A DNA stretch of 64,000 nucleotides from a virus: IMG/VR virus record IMGVR_UViG_3300042879_004726, positions 1 through 64,000 of that record; one strand, 5' to 3'. The notes beneath the pieces were generated by a model. That model was not told the DNA's origin. It made no database searches and was given only the letters and a program-made list of their open reading frames with translations. Positions 7,714-16,338 of this stretch are shown one piece after another. Positions within the stretch are counted from its first letter, which is position 1. Every line of letters begins with the position of its first letter. A program made the translations under genes and the position numbers.

Positions 7714-7948
7714 ATTTTTTGATATTTCTTCTTTGAATTTGTATAAGATTTTTAAAGAAAGGATTCAAATTTTTATATCTTCTTTTTCTTAAGTCAACCG
7801 GAGGATTTTCAGGATCTGCCTGGGGTGTGCCCGCAATATTCCCACTACCGACATTATTTGTTGGTGTAGAAATTATTCCATCTTCTTTTAGTTGTATGTA
7901 ATGACGAAATGCTTCAATAATCTTATCAATCTTTTTCTTTTCCATCAT
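7712..7948 (-). CDS. Small conserved phage protein with NxVGSGNIAG motif
   Basis: A 78-aa protein starting MMEKKKIDKIIEAFRHYIQL. A helical N-terminus leads to TNNVGSGNIAGTP, a Pro-rich segment (DPENPPVDLRKRR) and a basic C-terminus ending IQRRNIKK. The GSGNIAG-type motif recurs in T4-like cyanophage proteins as far as I recall, but I know no function. The start overlaps the previous gene's end by about 23 nt. An upstream in-frame ATG at 7984 would lengthen the overlap, so I used the internal ATG-ATG pair. Confidence 0.5.
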   Translation of the reverse strand: MMEKKKIDKIIEAFRHYIQLKEDGIISTPTNNVGSGNIAGTPQADPENPPVDLRKRRYKNLNPFFKNLIQIQRRNIKK

Positions 7949-8318
7949 AGATTTTATTGAGTTCTGATAAACAACTTTCATCAATTTCTACATTATGAAT
8001 ACTTGATTTTGGGTATTCTGGCAATTTATTCAAAAATACAACAAAAGATTTTAAAAATGGCCACAAATCTCTTTCTATTTTAAAGAATAACATTGGAGTT
8101 GCAGCATCTCCAAATATATTATAAAGAATAATAAAATGATTCAACAGAAGGTGAGTTTTTAATTCACCTTCTCTGCTATATCGTTTAAGCAATCTTTTCA
8201 CATATTTAAAGTGATTTAAATCTTTTTCAAAATCTTCTCTAGTGATTGCTTGTGGATTTTCATAATTTTTTATAGCAAATAATAAAAAATTATCTTCATT
8301 CAACTCATTAAAAATCAT
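7926..8318 (-). CDS. Conserved phage protein of unknown function
   Basis: A 130-aa mostly helical protein: MIFNELNEDNFLLFAIKNYE..., then FKYVKRLLKRYSREGELKTHLLLNHFIILYNIFGDAATPMLFFKI. Proteins with this LLLNHFIILYNIFG...MLFFKI core are found in marine T4-like phages, often as small conserved hypotheticals. I cannot name a role. It starts 7 nt after the stop of the 251-aa structural gene, so it is probably co-transcribed from the TATAAATA at 9112-9119. Confidence 0.65.
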   Translation of the reverse strand: MIFNELNEDNFLLFAIKNYENPQAITREDFEKDLNHFKYVKRLLKRYSREGELKTHLLLNHFIILYNIFGDAATPMLFFKIERDLWPFLKSFVVFLNKLPEYPKSSIHNVEIDESCLSELNKIYDGKEKD

Positions 8319-8324
8319 ATCTTA

Positions 8325-9080
8325 TCAAACAGGAGGATAGATTGGAGCATTTCCTGTAGTGATTCCAGACATAGCAACTAAAGTTTCCGTCTTAACTCTT
8401 AAATTTCCTTCAGAATCAATATAACTCGTAATGCCAACCCATCCAGCATGAGTTAATTTATATTGATTAGAAACAGAAGCATTAGCTCCTGCAGTAGAAA
8501 CTCCAGAAACACTTTTACTATATCTTCCACTCAATCTTGTAATCGTTACAGAAGAACCACTTGCAAGAGAACTTCCGATAGTAGAACCAAAAGATACTGT
8601 AGTTGTTCCAATAGAAGTAATTGAAGTAGTAACTCCCAAACTAGCAAAAGTATCTCCAACGCGAATTCCAGTCGTAGATGCAAGTGCTACTGTTGAAACT
8701 CCTATATTTGCTGTAGCAGCAACGCTTGTTTGGACTGTAGTTGTTTCTAATGGATTATTTTGAATACTTCTTTGATTATATTTTGGATCTCGAATCACAT
8801 ATTTTGGAAGTTGACTAATATCATACTGAACGCCAGAAATTGCATTTCCGTTTAAATTTGTTGTTGATGCAATTGAAAGTACGGTTGTACTTGCAATTCC
8901 AACAATTACTGCATCTCCAAAATATGTTCCAGTTCTTGAACCAAAACGAATTACGTCTCCAGTTGAAGCAGCCCCAGCTTGTCCAAAGCTGGTTCCACTG
9001 CCAGTTACAACAAGACTGGTATAATTTAAAGATACTGTACCAACAGATCCAACAGCATCATTATTTCCCCAGAGTGCCAT
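8325..9080 (-). CDS. Virion structural protein (beta-rich, 251 aa)
   Basis: The protein opens MALWGNNDAVGSVGTVSLNY and consists of Ser/Thr/Gly-rich beta segments such as LVVTGSGTSFG and ATANIGVSTVALAST. A central DISQLPKYVIRDPKYN block is followed by a C-terminal YKLTHAGWVGITSYIDSEGN. This layout is that of a conserved cyanophage structural protein; the YIDSEGN part suggests attachment to the particle surface. It could decorate the capsid or tail. An exact late promoter lies 32 nt upstream, which fits a late virion gene. Confidence 0.65.
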   Translation of the reverse strand: MALWGNNDAVGSVGTVSLNYTSLVVTGSGTSFGQAGAASTGDVIRFGSRTGTYFGDAVIVGIASTTVLSIASTTNLNGNAISGVQYDISQLPKYVIRDPKYNQRSIQNNPLETTTVQTSVAATANIGVSTVALASTTGIRVGDTFASLGVTTSITSIGTTTVSFGSTIGSSLASGSSVTITRLSGRYSKSVSGVSTAGANASVSNQYKLTHAGWVGITSYIDSEGNLRVKTETLVAMSGITTGNAPIYPPV

Positions 9081-9111
9081 GTTTTTTCCCGTAAAAATTA
9101 TTTGCTATGAA

Positions 9112-9119
9112 TATTTATA
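9112..9119 (-). promoter_or_regulatory. Late promoter TATAAATA
   Basis: An exact late octamer, 32 nt upstream of ATG 9080. Its first bases continue directly out of the T-run of the preceding terminator, so termination and re-initiation are packed together. Confidence 0.65.
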
Positions 9120-9149
9120 AAAAAAGGAGACCCTAGATTTTGAGTCTCC
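9119..9149 (-). terminator. Rho-independent terminator after the 61-aa gene
   Basis: On the minus strand GGAGAC pairs with GTCTCC across a 12-nt loop and is followed by seven T residues (9125-9119). It lies 24 nt after the stop of the small gene at 9173, as expected for a factor-independent terminator. Confidence 0.75.
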
Positions 9150-9172
9150 TCTTAAGTAAAATTAAAGTGAAA

Positions 9173-9358
9173 TCAAGGAGTTAAATCTTTAGCTCCTTTT
9201 TCTTTCAGTCGTGTTTGAATTTGAATTAATACGAAAGAAAGAATTCCATTTGCCTTTACATTTGGATTAGAACCAAGAAGTTCTGAAATTGCAAACAATA
9301 CAGTTGCAATCAGAGCTTCATTTGCTTTTACCCAAGCAACTAATGCTACGATAGACAT
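9173..9358 (-). CDS. Small hydrophobic protein
   Basis: A 61-aa product starting MSIVALVAWVKANEALIATVLFAISELLG at ATG 9358, with a strong GGAGG ribosome-binding site 6 nt upstream. A TTG four codons earlier is unlikely because it overlaps that site. The first 30 residues are hydrophobic to amphipathic and could enter a membrane. The C-terminus is basic (RLKEKGAKDLTP). A holin-like role cannot be excluded, but there is only one clear hydrophobic stretch. It lies next to virion genes and ends in its own terminator. Confidence 0.6.
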   Translation of the reverse strand: MSIVALVAWVKANEALIATVLFAISELLGSNPNVKANGILSFVLIQIQTRLKEKGAKDLTP

Positions 9359-9403
9359 AGTAACCTCCAATTAGAGTATATCCTATATTATTTAGGAAAA
9401 ATA

Positions 9404-11995
9404 TTACACTGAAAGGGAAGATAAATTAACTCCCTTTTGAATTGCTGCTTTTTGTGCGCGTGAAAGATTCTGATGAGCAAAATCTGCTTTTTGCTTTGCC
9501 TGCAAAACTTGATTGATTGCTGATGTATTCTGTTGATTTTGTGTTGTAGATTGTTGTGTTTGTTCAACTGCTTCACCCATACCTCTCTTTGCTTTCCTTG
9601 CTCTTCTTTGAACTTCTTTTGTAGATACTGGTTCAGTTACAGAACCTGGATTTCTAACGCCACTGTACCTTCTCACTCTACCATGTTCTCTTGATGTTTC
9701 TCTACTTTCCCCTCTTTTACTAAAAGAGCCAACAAGTTGAGTCTGAATTTTTGGATCAGTTCCTCTAGTTTGTCCCCTTTCACCTTGAGTAACTTGTCTA
9801 TGTTTTTCTAATGGCTCTAAGTTTTTTGGATCATCATCAATATGAGAAACTTTTTGTGGTTGATATTTTTTGATATCTTTCTTAGTTGCAATAAGTTTTT
9901 TTCGAGGAGAACCAGTTCCCGGAATATCTCCAGTAAAATGACCTGGTTTTATGGTCATTCCACGTTTACGATTATATCCAATGTTTTTCAAATGTTGAAT
10001 TATACTTTTATTATCAACTTTCCCTTTATCTTCAACTAAAGAAACTTCCTCTCCTACTGATTTCCTAAATGCACCTCTCGCGGTATTTGGTTCTATTACT
10101 GCACCTCTAGATTTATTAATTACATACTTATTTGCTTTTGTGGTTTGTTTGAATTTTGATGGGTCTCTCAACGGAGAAAAATCCATAGTTTCTCCTTTTC
10201 CTAATTTTTCTTTATGAAAATCTCCAGTAGATACTGTTCTTACAACATTACCTTCAGGTCCTTTAACATTAATCTTTGCTGGTTCAACTTTAGTTGTTTT
10301 CCTTCCTCCAGTTTCAGGGTTTCTTATTTTTTTACTTCCTACTTCTTTTAATGCAGCTTGATCTAAATCAAGCTGTACTAAATGCTTTGGTCTTGTTGGG
10401 CCAGAAAGCTTTTCTATTTTTTTTGATTTTTTTTCAGATCTTGGAAGTTTTGCTTCATCAATATATTGCTCTGCCATCTTTTTAGCCATCTTAGTGGCAG
10501 TAGCATACATTACCTCTTCACCACGCCCAGGATACCTTTTTTCAAAGTCGGAAAGTTGATTTTTCATACTTTTTACGATTCTTTCCTTTTCACGAGACTC
10601 CTTTGAAGATAAAGTTCTTTCTTCAATATATTCCTCTGTTACCTTTTTCTTTTTATTTTTCTTTTTTGGTTTTTTAGTACCTTCAGGATTCAACATTCTC
10701 ATTAATTCACCAGGAGACTTGCGGGAACGTGTTTTTCCTGTCTCTACAGATGATAATGGATTAGTTACAGTTCTAGAACGCAATTCTGGTGTATTATCAT
10801 CATTATTTTCATTTATTCCAAGTTTATTAGCTGCGGCAGCCATTCTTTGTCTTAATTCTGCCGCCTTATCCTCCGTACTCTTAACTGAAGAAACAATTCT
10901 TTGTGCATCTTCTGGAGATAATTTACCACCCTTTCTACGCTCAGCTCTAACTAATGCTTTCCTTTGATTATCATTTAATGGTTTTACGGGAGTTGTGACC
11001 GTTTTTGCTGTTGGTTTAAATTGTTTTTTTGGTGGTGATGTTGGTTCACCCCAAGGATCTTCAATTGATTTTGTTTTTACTTTTGGTCTAGATTCTTGTT
11101 TTGTTGGATTTGTTTGTTTAGTAGGTGGTGTATAGGAACCACTACTTACCTTTTCCTTTGTCCCAACTCCAGTACCACGATATGTTGATGCACTTCTTGT
11201 TTTTGTGTGTGCTTGACTTGGTTTTTTATTACCTTCCATTTTGCGAGCAACACCTAATGCTCCTTTAGCAACACTTCTTGCTCCAGATGCAACTGCACCT
11301 GAAACCATTTTCTTAGCACCACGAACTTTACTGGAAAGTTTTTGTCTTGCAAGTCTTCCAACTGAACTCAAAATATTTCTACTTCCCTTTTCTTTACTAG
11401 AAGTATCGTGACCATAAGTAACTTTTGCTTCAGTCAGGGCATATTCAAGTGCTTCCTCAATATCATCTTCTTCATATCCTTCACCAAGAAGTTCTATATA
11501 AACACTCTCTACAATATAATCAACCTCATCAATTTCAATCATTTCAAGAAGAGTTCCGCCAAGAATTTCTACAGATTCTCTTACACCATCACCCATATCA
11601 ATTGTTGGGTTAATAATAATTTTATTATTTACTGACTTTTCTTTTATTTTATTGTCATTTTTATCTTTATTAAGTACTTCGACAATTTCAGAGAGGTCTT
11701 CTCTCCAGTTTGAATATCCTTCCTTTACACTTCTTTTTTTTGCCTTTTTTTTGCGAAGTTCTTTAAAATCAGATGAAGTTAATTTTCCATAGGGAGCTGC
11801 TACATCAATTTTAGTCTGATCTCCAACCAACTCTTCTTTAATTTTCTTTTTTCTATCTTTTAATGCCTTTTTCATAGATTCAATTTCATCACCATCATTA
11901 TCAAAATCAAGATAATCTGGTTTTGATTTTTTACCTTCAGTTAAACAATCATTATATTCTAATTCATTTATTAAAGATCTTTTAGAAATAGACAT
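9404..11995 (-). CDS. Large charged, low-complexity virion-associated protein
   Basis: An 863-aa product rich in Lys, Glu, Ser and Arg. Near the start, KPDYLDFDNDGDEIESM holds a DxDxDG calcium-loop-like motif. Long basic low-complexity segments (e.g. KKPKKKNKKKKVTEEY) alternate with acidic helices (VDYIVESVYIELLGEGYEEDDIEEALEYAL). The C-terminus has a Gln-rich stretch before VLQAKQKADFAHQNLSRAQK. The DFDNDGD motif with following KKAL is seen in cyanophage particle-associated proteins. Basic content suggests DNA binding or an internal head protein, which is inference. An exact late promoter lies 34 nt upstream. Confidence 0.55.
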   Translation of the reverse strand: MSISKRSLINELEYNDCLTEGKKSKPDYLDFDNDGDEIESMKKALKDRKKKIKEELVGDQTKIDVAAPYGKLTSSDFKELRKKKAKKRSVKEGYSNWREDLSEIVEVLNKDKNDNKIKEKSVNNKIIINPTIDMGDGVRESVEILGGTLLEMIEIDEVDYIVESVYIELLGEGYEEDDIEEALEYALTEAKVTYGHDTSSKEKGSRNILSSVGRLARQKLSSKVRGAKKMVSGAVASGARSVAKGALGVARKMEGNKKPSQAHTKTRSASTYRGTGVGTKEKVSSGSYTPPTKQTNPTKQESRPKVKTKSIEDPWGEPTSPPKKQFKPTAKTVTTPVKPLNDNQRKALVRAERRKGGKLSPEDAQRIVSSVKSTEDKAAELRQRMAAAANKLGINENNDDNTPELRSRTVTNPLSSVETGKTRSRKSPGELMRMLNPEGTKKPKKKNKKKKVTEEYIEERTLSSKESREKERIVKSMKNQLSDFEKRYPGRGEEVMYATATKMAKKMAEQYIDEAKLPRSEKKSKKIEKLSGPTRPKHLVQLDLDQAALKEVGSKKIRNPETGGRKTTKVEPAKINVKGPEGNVVRTVSTGDFHKEKLGKGETMDFSPLRDPSKFKQTTKANKYVINKSRGAVIEPNTARGAFRKSVGEEVSLVEDKGKVDNKSIIQHLKNIGYNRKRGMTIKPGHFTGDIPGTGSPRKKLIATKKDIKKYQPQKVSHIDDDPKNLEPLEKHRQVTQGERGQTRGTDPKIQTQLVGSFSKRGESRETSREHGRVRRYSGVRNPGSVTEPVSTKEVQRRARKAKRGMGEAVEQTQQSTTQNQQNTSAINQVLQAKQKADFAHQNLSRAQKAAIQKGVNLSSLSV

Positions 11996-11996
11996 T

Positions 11997-13280
11997 TTAA
12001 TAAGTACTTACTTTTTCTTTCTTATACTTATTTATAAATTTTGATAGAAATGATTTACCTCCAGACTGAATATTTCCACTACCTAAAGTAGAACCTGGAG
12101 TTTGTTTTATTGCATACTTCAAATAACCATCAGTTCCAGCAAGAGTATTAGGTTTTCCAGGTTCTCTATACATTTGATTCATTTTAACTTCACTGTATTC
12201 AGCTAAATCTTTAATCCAAGATTTAAACATAACATCATCTTCAGTAACACAAATTAAATAATTTGTTCCTCTACGAATTACCTTTCCAACTAACCCACTA
12301 TTTGTATTTTCTACTATGTCATCAAGTTTGAAAATTTCATTTTTAATATAATTTTCCCTTAAATTTTTAAAGTCAAGTTCTGGAGCAATTTCCCAAAGAT
12401 TATAACTTTCTTTCATGGATGTTTTAAATCCCATAGCTTTTCTGATTTCATTAAATAATTTTCTACTATCATTTTCATCCATTGTTTTTGTCATTCCTCT
12501 CTTAAATTCCCTAAAGTTATTATCTGCTGCAGCTCTTCTTAACATTCCAGATGAAACACCAGATATATCCTTTTCAGCATCAAAATTACCGCTTGGAAAA
12601 ACTCTTATATCTTTAAATTCATAATATTTACTATTATACTTATTTGCCAGATTTTGAATTTCAGATTGGCGATCAGAACCAACTACAATATTTACATTCA
12701 CATACCCATCCTCATTTGCAGACATTAACACATCAAATACTGTTTTCATTTCTGGGTTGTTTATAATTTCCTCTTCAATTTCAGGAAACATTTTTTTCAT
12801 ATAGTAAATTTTTCTATTAGGATTTAATGGATCTTGTTTTGAATCTTGAGTTCTCGATGGATAAATTCTTATCTCTCCTCCCAAAGAGACTCTATCTGCG
12901 GTTGAAAATAGTTTCTTATGCTCCTTTGTCGGTGGATTAAATCTTCCAAACACAACTGTTACATACTCATCTTCAGATGGAAGTTCTTCTACAGCCCCTT
13001 TCACATTTTGTATAGAAGGAAATTTTTGTGATGCCTGCGGTTGAATCTGACCTGCAACTTGAGCTTTATTTGGTGTACCAGCCTTTGGTGGAATATCTCT
13101 TTGCCCTACTCTTTGACCTTTATTAAAAAATTTAAGTTGACCCTCAACTGTTTTTGCTACGAATTCTCCCTGAGAATTATACCAATCACCATGACCGTCT
13201 CCAACAAGACCAAGCTTTTTTGCTTGCTCTGATGCTCTTGTTTCTTTTGCTTCTAGTATAAATTGAGAAAACTTCTTCAT
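11997..13280 (-). CDS. Nucleotidyltransferase-like protein
   Basis: A 427-aa product from ATG 13280 (MKKFSQFILEAKETRASEQ). Residues about 105-275 resemble the HxGH cytidylyltransferase/NMN-adenylyltransferase fold: VTVVFGRFNPPTKEH, where TKEH takes the place of HxGH, followed by NVNIVVGSDRQSEI and then ISGVSSGMLRRAA, an ISSTxxR-like motif. The C-terminal 150 residues (KLDDIVENTNSGLVGKVIRRG...) look like a small beta domain. Such proteins occur in many T4-like cyanophages; the substrate is unknown. A 14-codon longer start at 13322 is possible but overlaps the previous gene. A late octamer lies 18 nt upstream. Confidence 0.65.
   Translation of the reverse strand: MKKFSQFILEAKETRASEQAKKLGLVGDGHGDWYNSQGEFVAKTVEGQLKFFNKGQRVGQRDIPPKAGTPNKAQVAGQIQPQASQKFPSIQNVKGAVEELPSEDEYVTVVFGRFNPPTKEHKKLFSTADRVSLGGEIRIYPSRTQDSKQDPLNPNRKIYYMKKMFPEIEEEIINNPEMKTVFDVLMSANEDGYVNVNIVVGSDRQSEIQNLANKYNSKYYEFKDIRVFPSGNFDAEKDISGVSSGMLRRAAADNNFREFKRGMTKTMDENDSRKLFNEIRKAMGFKTSMKESYNLWEIAPELDFKNLRENYIKNEIFKLDDIVENTNSGLVGKVIRRGTNYLICVTEDDVMFKSWIKDLAEYSEVKMNQMYREPGKPNTLAGTDGYLKYAIKQTPGSTLGSGNIQSGGKSFLSKFINKYKKEKVSTY
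12029..12036 (-). promoter_or_regulatory. Late promoter TATAAATA
   Basis: An exact octamer within the 3' end of the nucleotidyltransferase gene, 34 nt upstream of ATG 11995. It would drive the 863-aa gene. Confidence 0.55.
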
Positions 13281-13297
13281 CTTATAGTGTTTATAGG

Positions 13298-13335
13298 TAT
13301 TTATTGATTTATCTAACTCCATCTACATATTTATT
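13298..13335 (-). promoter_or_regulatory. Two tandem late promoter-like octamers
   Basis: AATAAATA occurs at 13298-13305 and again at 13328-13335 on the minus strand, 18 and 48 nt upstream of ATG 13280. Each differs by one base from TATAAATA. They overlap the end of the preceding 338-aa gene. Confidence 0.4.
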
Positions 13336-14325
13336 CCTTGGATCAAATGCATGACTTTTATTTGTAAAAGTAATTGAAAGACCTTTATATGGAGATAGAG
13401 ATCTTGCGTTTCTTTTTGGATCTGTTTTTATTACCAAATACACATCAGATTTTATTCTTGATAAGTCTGCATAATTATTATTTTTGTATATATTAATCCC
13501 ACTCATACTAATTACATTATGACTAACATTGGTCAATCCCGCATTTATGATGATATAATCAACTCCTGCAGATCCACCAAAACAATATTTTTTAATTTCA
13601 TCTATAGTTGCTGGGACTCTTATCCCCTTTATATCATTATCAAAAATTACTGGCTGGTTTGAAGAGCTTTTTAATGATACTATTCCTTTATTTAAAGTAT
13701 CATTCAAAACTTGTAAAGGAATATTTTGATATGTATCTGCACTACTCCAAAATGAAAAATTACCTTGTTTTAACGATAAAGTAACTTCTTTACCAGCTTT
13801 AGTTGTTATTAAAATATCAGGTTTTTTTAAACTTTGACCAACTTTATCTACTGATTTTATAGGTCCTATTGATATTTTTTTCCCTCCACCATATAGGTTT
13901 AGAGTTAAATTATTATACATATCAAATATTTGAGGAGGAACTCCATCCATTTCTTCTCTTAATTCTTTAAGATTATTGAGTTCATCAACTATCACAGAAT
14001 GAAAATATAATTCATATGCTTCACCAGGTTTTAATACACTACTAACTTTACTTTTACTCCTTTCTAATTGTATTTTTATATACCCATATCCATTTTCAGT
14101 TAATCTCAGTTTACCAACATTACCATCAACTTCCTTTTTTACTTTTATTTGTGGATATAATCTAATAAGTTCAGTGTATATTTTTTCGTATATATTTTTT
14201 CCTTGAGATAAATCTTTTGGTATGACAGTTACAGTGTAGTTTTTTCTATACACCAATCCAAGTTTAGATGCAATAGAATTTACCACATATTGAATTTTTG
14301 TTACATCTACTTTGCTACTTATCAT
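13309..14325 (-). CDS. Unknown protein, possible PD-(D/E)xK nuclease-like fold
   Basis: A 338-aa product starting MISSKVDVTKIQYVVNSIAS. The centre has GEAYELYFHSVIVDELNNL, then KPDILITTKAGKEVTLSLKQGNF, a spacing like the D...(E)xK core of restriction-like nucleases, although the position usually held by Glu is Ser here (LSLK). The rest (IDEIKKYCFGGSAGVDYIIINA) is mixed alpha/beta. I do not recognise the family. It lies between gp46 and the nucleotidyltransferase gene and is probably co-transcribed with one of them. The nuclease idea is weak. Confidence 0.5.
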   Translation of the reverse strand: MISSKVDVTKIQYVVNSIASKLGLVYRKNYTVTVIPKDLSQGKNIYEKIYTELIRLYPQIKVKKEVDGNVGKLRLTENGYGYIKIQLERSKSKVSSVLKPGEAYELYFHSVIVDELNNLKELREEMDGVPPQIFDMYNNLTLNLYGGGKKISIGPIKSVDKVGQSLKKPDILITTKAGKEVTLSLKQGNFSFWSSADTYQNIPLQVLNDTLNKGIVSLKSSSNQPVIFDNDIKGIRVPATIDEIKKYCFGGSAGVDYIIINAGLTNVSHNVISMSGINIYKNNNYADLSRIKSDVYLVIKTDPKRNARSLSPYKGLSITFTNKSHAFDPRNKYVDGVR

Positions 14326-14364
14326 TATAAGTGAATCTTATTATATAAGTATTTAGAAAAAAAT

Positions 14365-16077
14365 CTATAGTTTAACTAATTTAGAAAATCCCTTTATCTT
14401 TTCTGCTTGATAAACACCATCAAATTTATCTTCCAGTCCAATTTTATGTGAGATTACAAATACATTGGTATCCTTTAAAATATATTTAATAATTTTAAGA
14501 AAATCATCACTTCCTGCACTATCTAGAGAACTATCAAAAACTTCATCAAATAAAATAATATTACAATTAGTTGAGTTTTTAAATTTTGCAATTTCTCTCC
14601 AAGCAAAAATCAAGGCAAGATTAATTCTTGACTTTTCACCTTCAGAAAAAGAACTATATGAAAAATCTTCTTGAATTGGAGATTTAATTTCTTCATTAAA
14701 TTCTTCATCTAAAGTAAAATTTACATAAAAATCCATCATTTGCAAATAACGATTAACTTGCTGATTTATTAAAGGTAAATATTTTTTAATAATTTTAGAT
14801 TTTACCCCACCATCTTTAAGTAAATTATAAGTGAAATCATAATAATGAATTAAATCTTTTTTAGATGCAAGGTCTTCATATATGTGTTGAAGATTATCTT
14901 CAAATTCTTTTAATTTTACGTGTTCAATATTTTTGTTCTCAATCTGTTCGGCAATAGTTTGAATTTCATATTGAATATCTTGAATTTGTTTCTGTTTAAT
15001 AGAAACACTTGTATGATTTTGTATAATTTCATTATTAAATTTTACTAATTCTTTTGACAGTGTTAAAAATTTATTCTCTTTACTTTCTTCTTCTTGAATT
15101 GTTAGTTTTAAGTCCTGATACCCAGATTGTAATTCCTTGGCTTTATTTTGATAATCATCAATCTTATTTAATCTAAATTCTTCATTAATTGATTGAGTAC
15201 AAGTTGGGCAAACAGTATTAGTTGAAAAAAATTTATGTTCTTCTGCAATTATTGATATTTTTTCAGATAACTTACCTTTCAAGTTTACAAGTTTTTTAAG
15301 TTTGTCTGTAGAATTTGCATATTCATCAATATTTTTCTGGATATCAACAATATTAGTCTCAATAATTTTATTACCATTTAATAAATTTTTGATTTCTTGA
15401 TTTAAACTTGAAATTATTTGTTTTTTATTTTGAATATTTTCCTTTTCACGTTTTTCAAGTTCGTCAATAAAGTTATTTTGCATTTTAACTTTATCTGAAA
15501 GGGATTCTTTTTTTAAATCAAGGGTTTTAATTTCATCTTTTATTTTACGTATTTTTTCTTTAATTACAATATTCATAGAAGAAAAAATTTTAATATCCAA
15601 TAAATCCTCAATCACTTCTCTACGATGAGCCGATTGAAGTTGCATAAATGGAATATAATTACTTGAACCTAAAATTACTATCTGAGTAAAACTTTTAAAG
15701 TCCATTTTTAGAACATTTTGCTCTAACCATTTTTGTTGTTCTAATACTGCAGATTGATCTAATGATTTTCCATCTTTTTGTATTTCAAACAAATTAGGCT
15801 TAATTCCACGAATTATTTTCCATTCAGTATTTCCAATTGAAAATTCAACCTCAACTCTACAATCCTTTTCATTTATAGAATTAATCAATTGATTTTTATT
15901 TATTTTACGATATGCCTTTCCATAAAGTGAAAAACATAAGGCATCTAATAAAGAACTCTTACCACTTCCATTAGTACCGATAAGAAGATTAGTTCTATGT
16001 TCTGTAAAATCAATTTCATTAAAATGATTACCAGTTGACAAAAAATTACGGTAACGAATTTTTTTAAATAAAATCAT
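14365..16077 (-). CDS. 46: Recombination endonuclease subunit gp46 (Rad50-like)
   Basis: A 570-aa SMC/Rad50-type ATPase that works with gp47 to resect DNA ends for recombination-dependent replication. Walker A is GTNGSGKS at residues 34-41. Long coiled coils run from about 165 to 430 and are broken by a zinc hook CPTC at 290-293. The ABC signature FSEGEKSRINLAL and Walker B IILFDEVFDSSLD are near the C-terminus, followed by the His-switch FVISHKIG. The start ATG 16077 overlaps the DUF3110 gene by 14 nt. The protein is complete and close to the T4 length. Confidence 0.93.
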   Translation of the reverse strand: MILFKKIRYRNFLSTGNHFNEIDFTEHRTNLLIGTNGSGKSSLLDALCFSLYGKAYRKINKNQLINSINEKDCRVEVEFSIGNTEWKIIRGIKPNLFEIQKDGKSLDQSAVLEQQKWLEQNVLKMDFKSFTQIVILGSSNYIPFMQLQSAHRREVIEDLLDIKIFSSMNIVIKEKIRKIKDEIKTLDLKKESLSDKVKMQNNFIDELEKREKENIQNKKQIISSLNQEIKNLLNGNKIIETNIVDIQKNIDEYANSTDKLKKLVNLKGKLSEKISIIAEEHKFFSTNTVCPTCTQSINEEFRLNKIDDYQNKAKELQSGYQDLKLTIQEEESKENKFLTLSKELVKFNNEIIQNHTSVSIKQKQIQDIQYEIQTIAEQIENKNIEHVKLKEFEDNLQHIYEDLASKKDLIHYYDFTYNLLKDGGVKSKIIKKYLPLINQQVNRYLQMMDFYVNFTLDEEFNEEIKSPIQEDFSYSSFSEGEKSRINLALIFAWREIAKFKNSTNCNIILFDEVFDSSLDSAGSDDFLKIIKYILKDTNVFVISHKIGLEDKFDGVYQAEKIKGFSKLVKL

Positions 16078-16336
16078 AATAAGTATTTGGGGGAACTACA
16101 ATATCATCAGAAGTAATCACGGTATATTGATAATCATGAATTTGGCAGGTTTTTAACATTATTTCATCTTCAATTTCAATTACGTGCATTTCTGGAAATC
16201 CATTTTCTTCAAGCATCATAGCATATCTAACAGCATCATCCTCTTCCTGAAAGATATAAAGGATTTGTTCACCATCCTCATTCTGAACCGAATATGCGCC
16301 TTCATTTTCCTTTCCACTGATTGTTATTAAGAACAT
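16064..16336 (-). CDS. DUF3110-like protein between gp47 and gp46
   Basis: A 90-aa protein, MFLITISGKENEGAYSVQNE, with EDDAVRYAMMLEENGFPEMHV and IHDYQYTVITSDDIVVPP. The GAYSV...DDA.RYA..LE..GFP pattern matches DUF3110, a small domain otherwise typical of cyanobacteria and plastids. It starts 3 nt after the gp47 stop and overlaps gp46, so the three are made together. Its function is unknown; the position suggests it may act with or regulate the gp46/47 complex, but this is inference. Confidence 0.75.
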   Translation of the reverse strand: MFLITISGKENEGAYSVQNEDGEQILYIFQEEDDAVRYAMMLEENGFPEMHVIEIEDEIMLKTCQIHDYQYTVITSDDIVVPPNTYYDFI

Positions 16337-16338
16337 AT

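Noticed and set aside
8840-9094. Plus-strand Gln/Leu-rich frame opposite the 251-aa structural gene
   Set aside because: Its composition is explained by the antisense of Ser/Thr/Val-rich repeats; no start signals.
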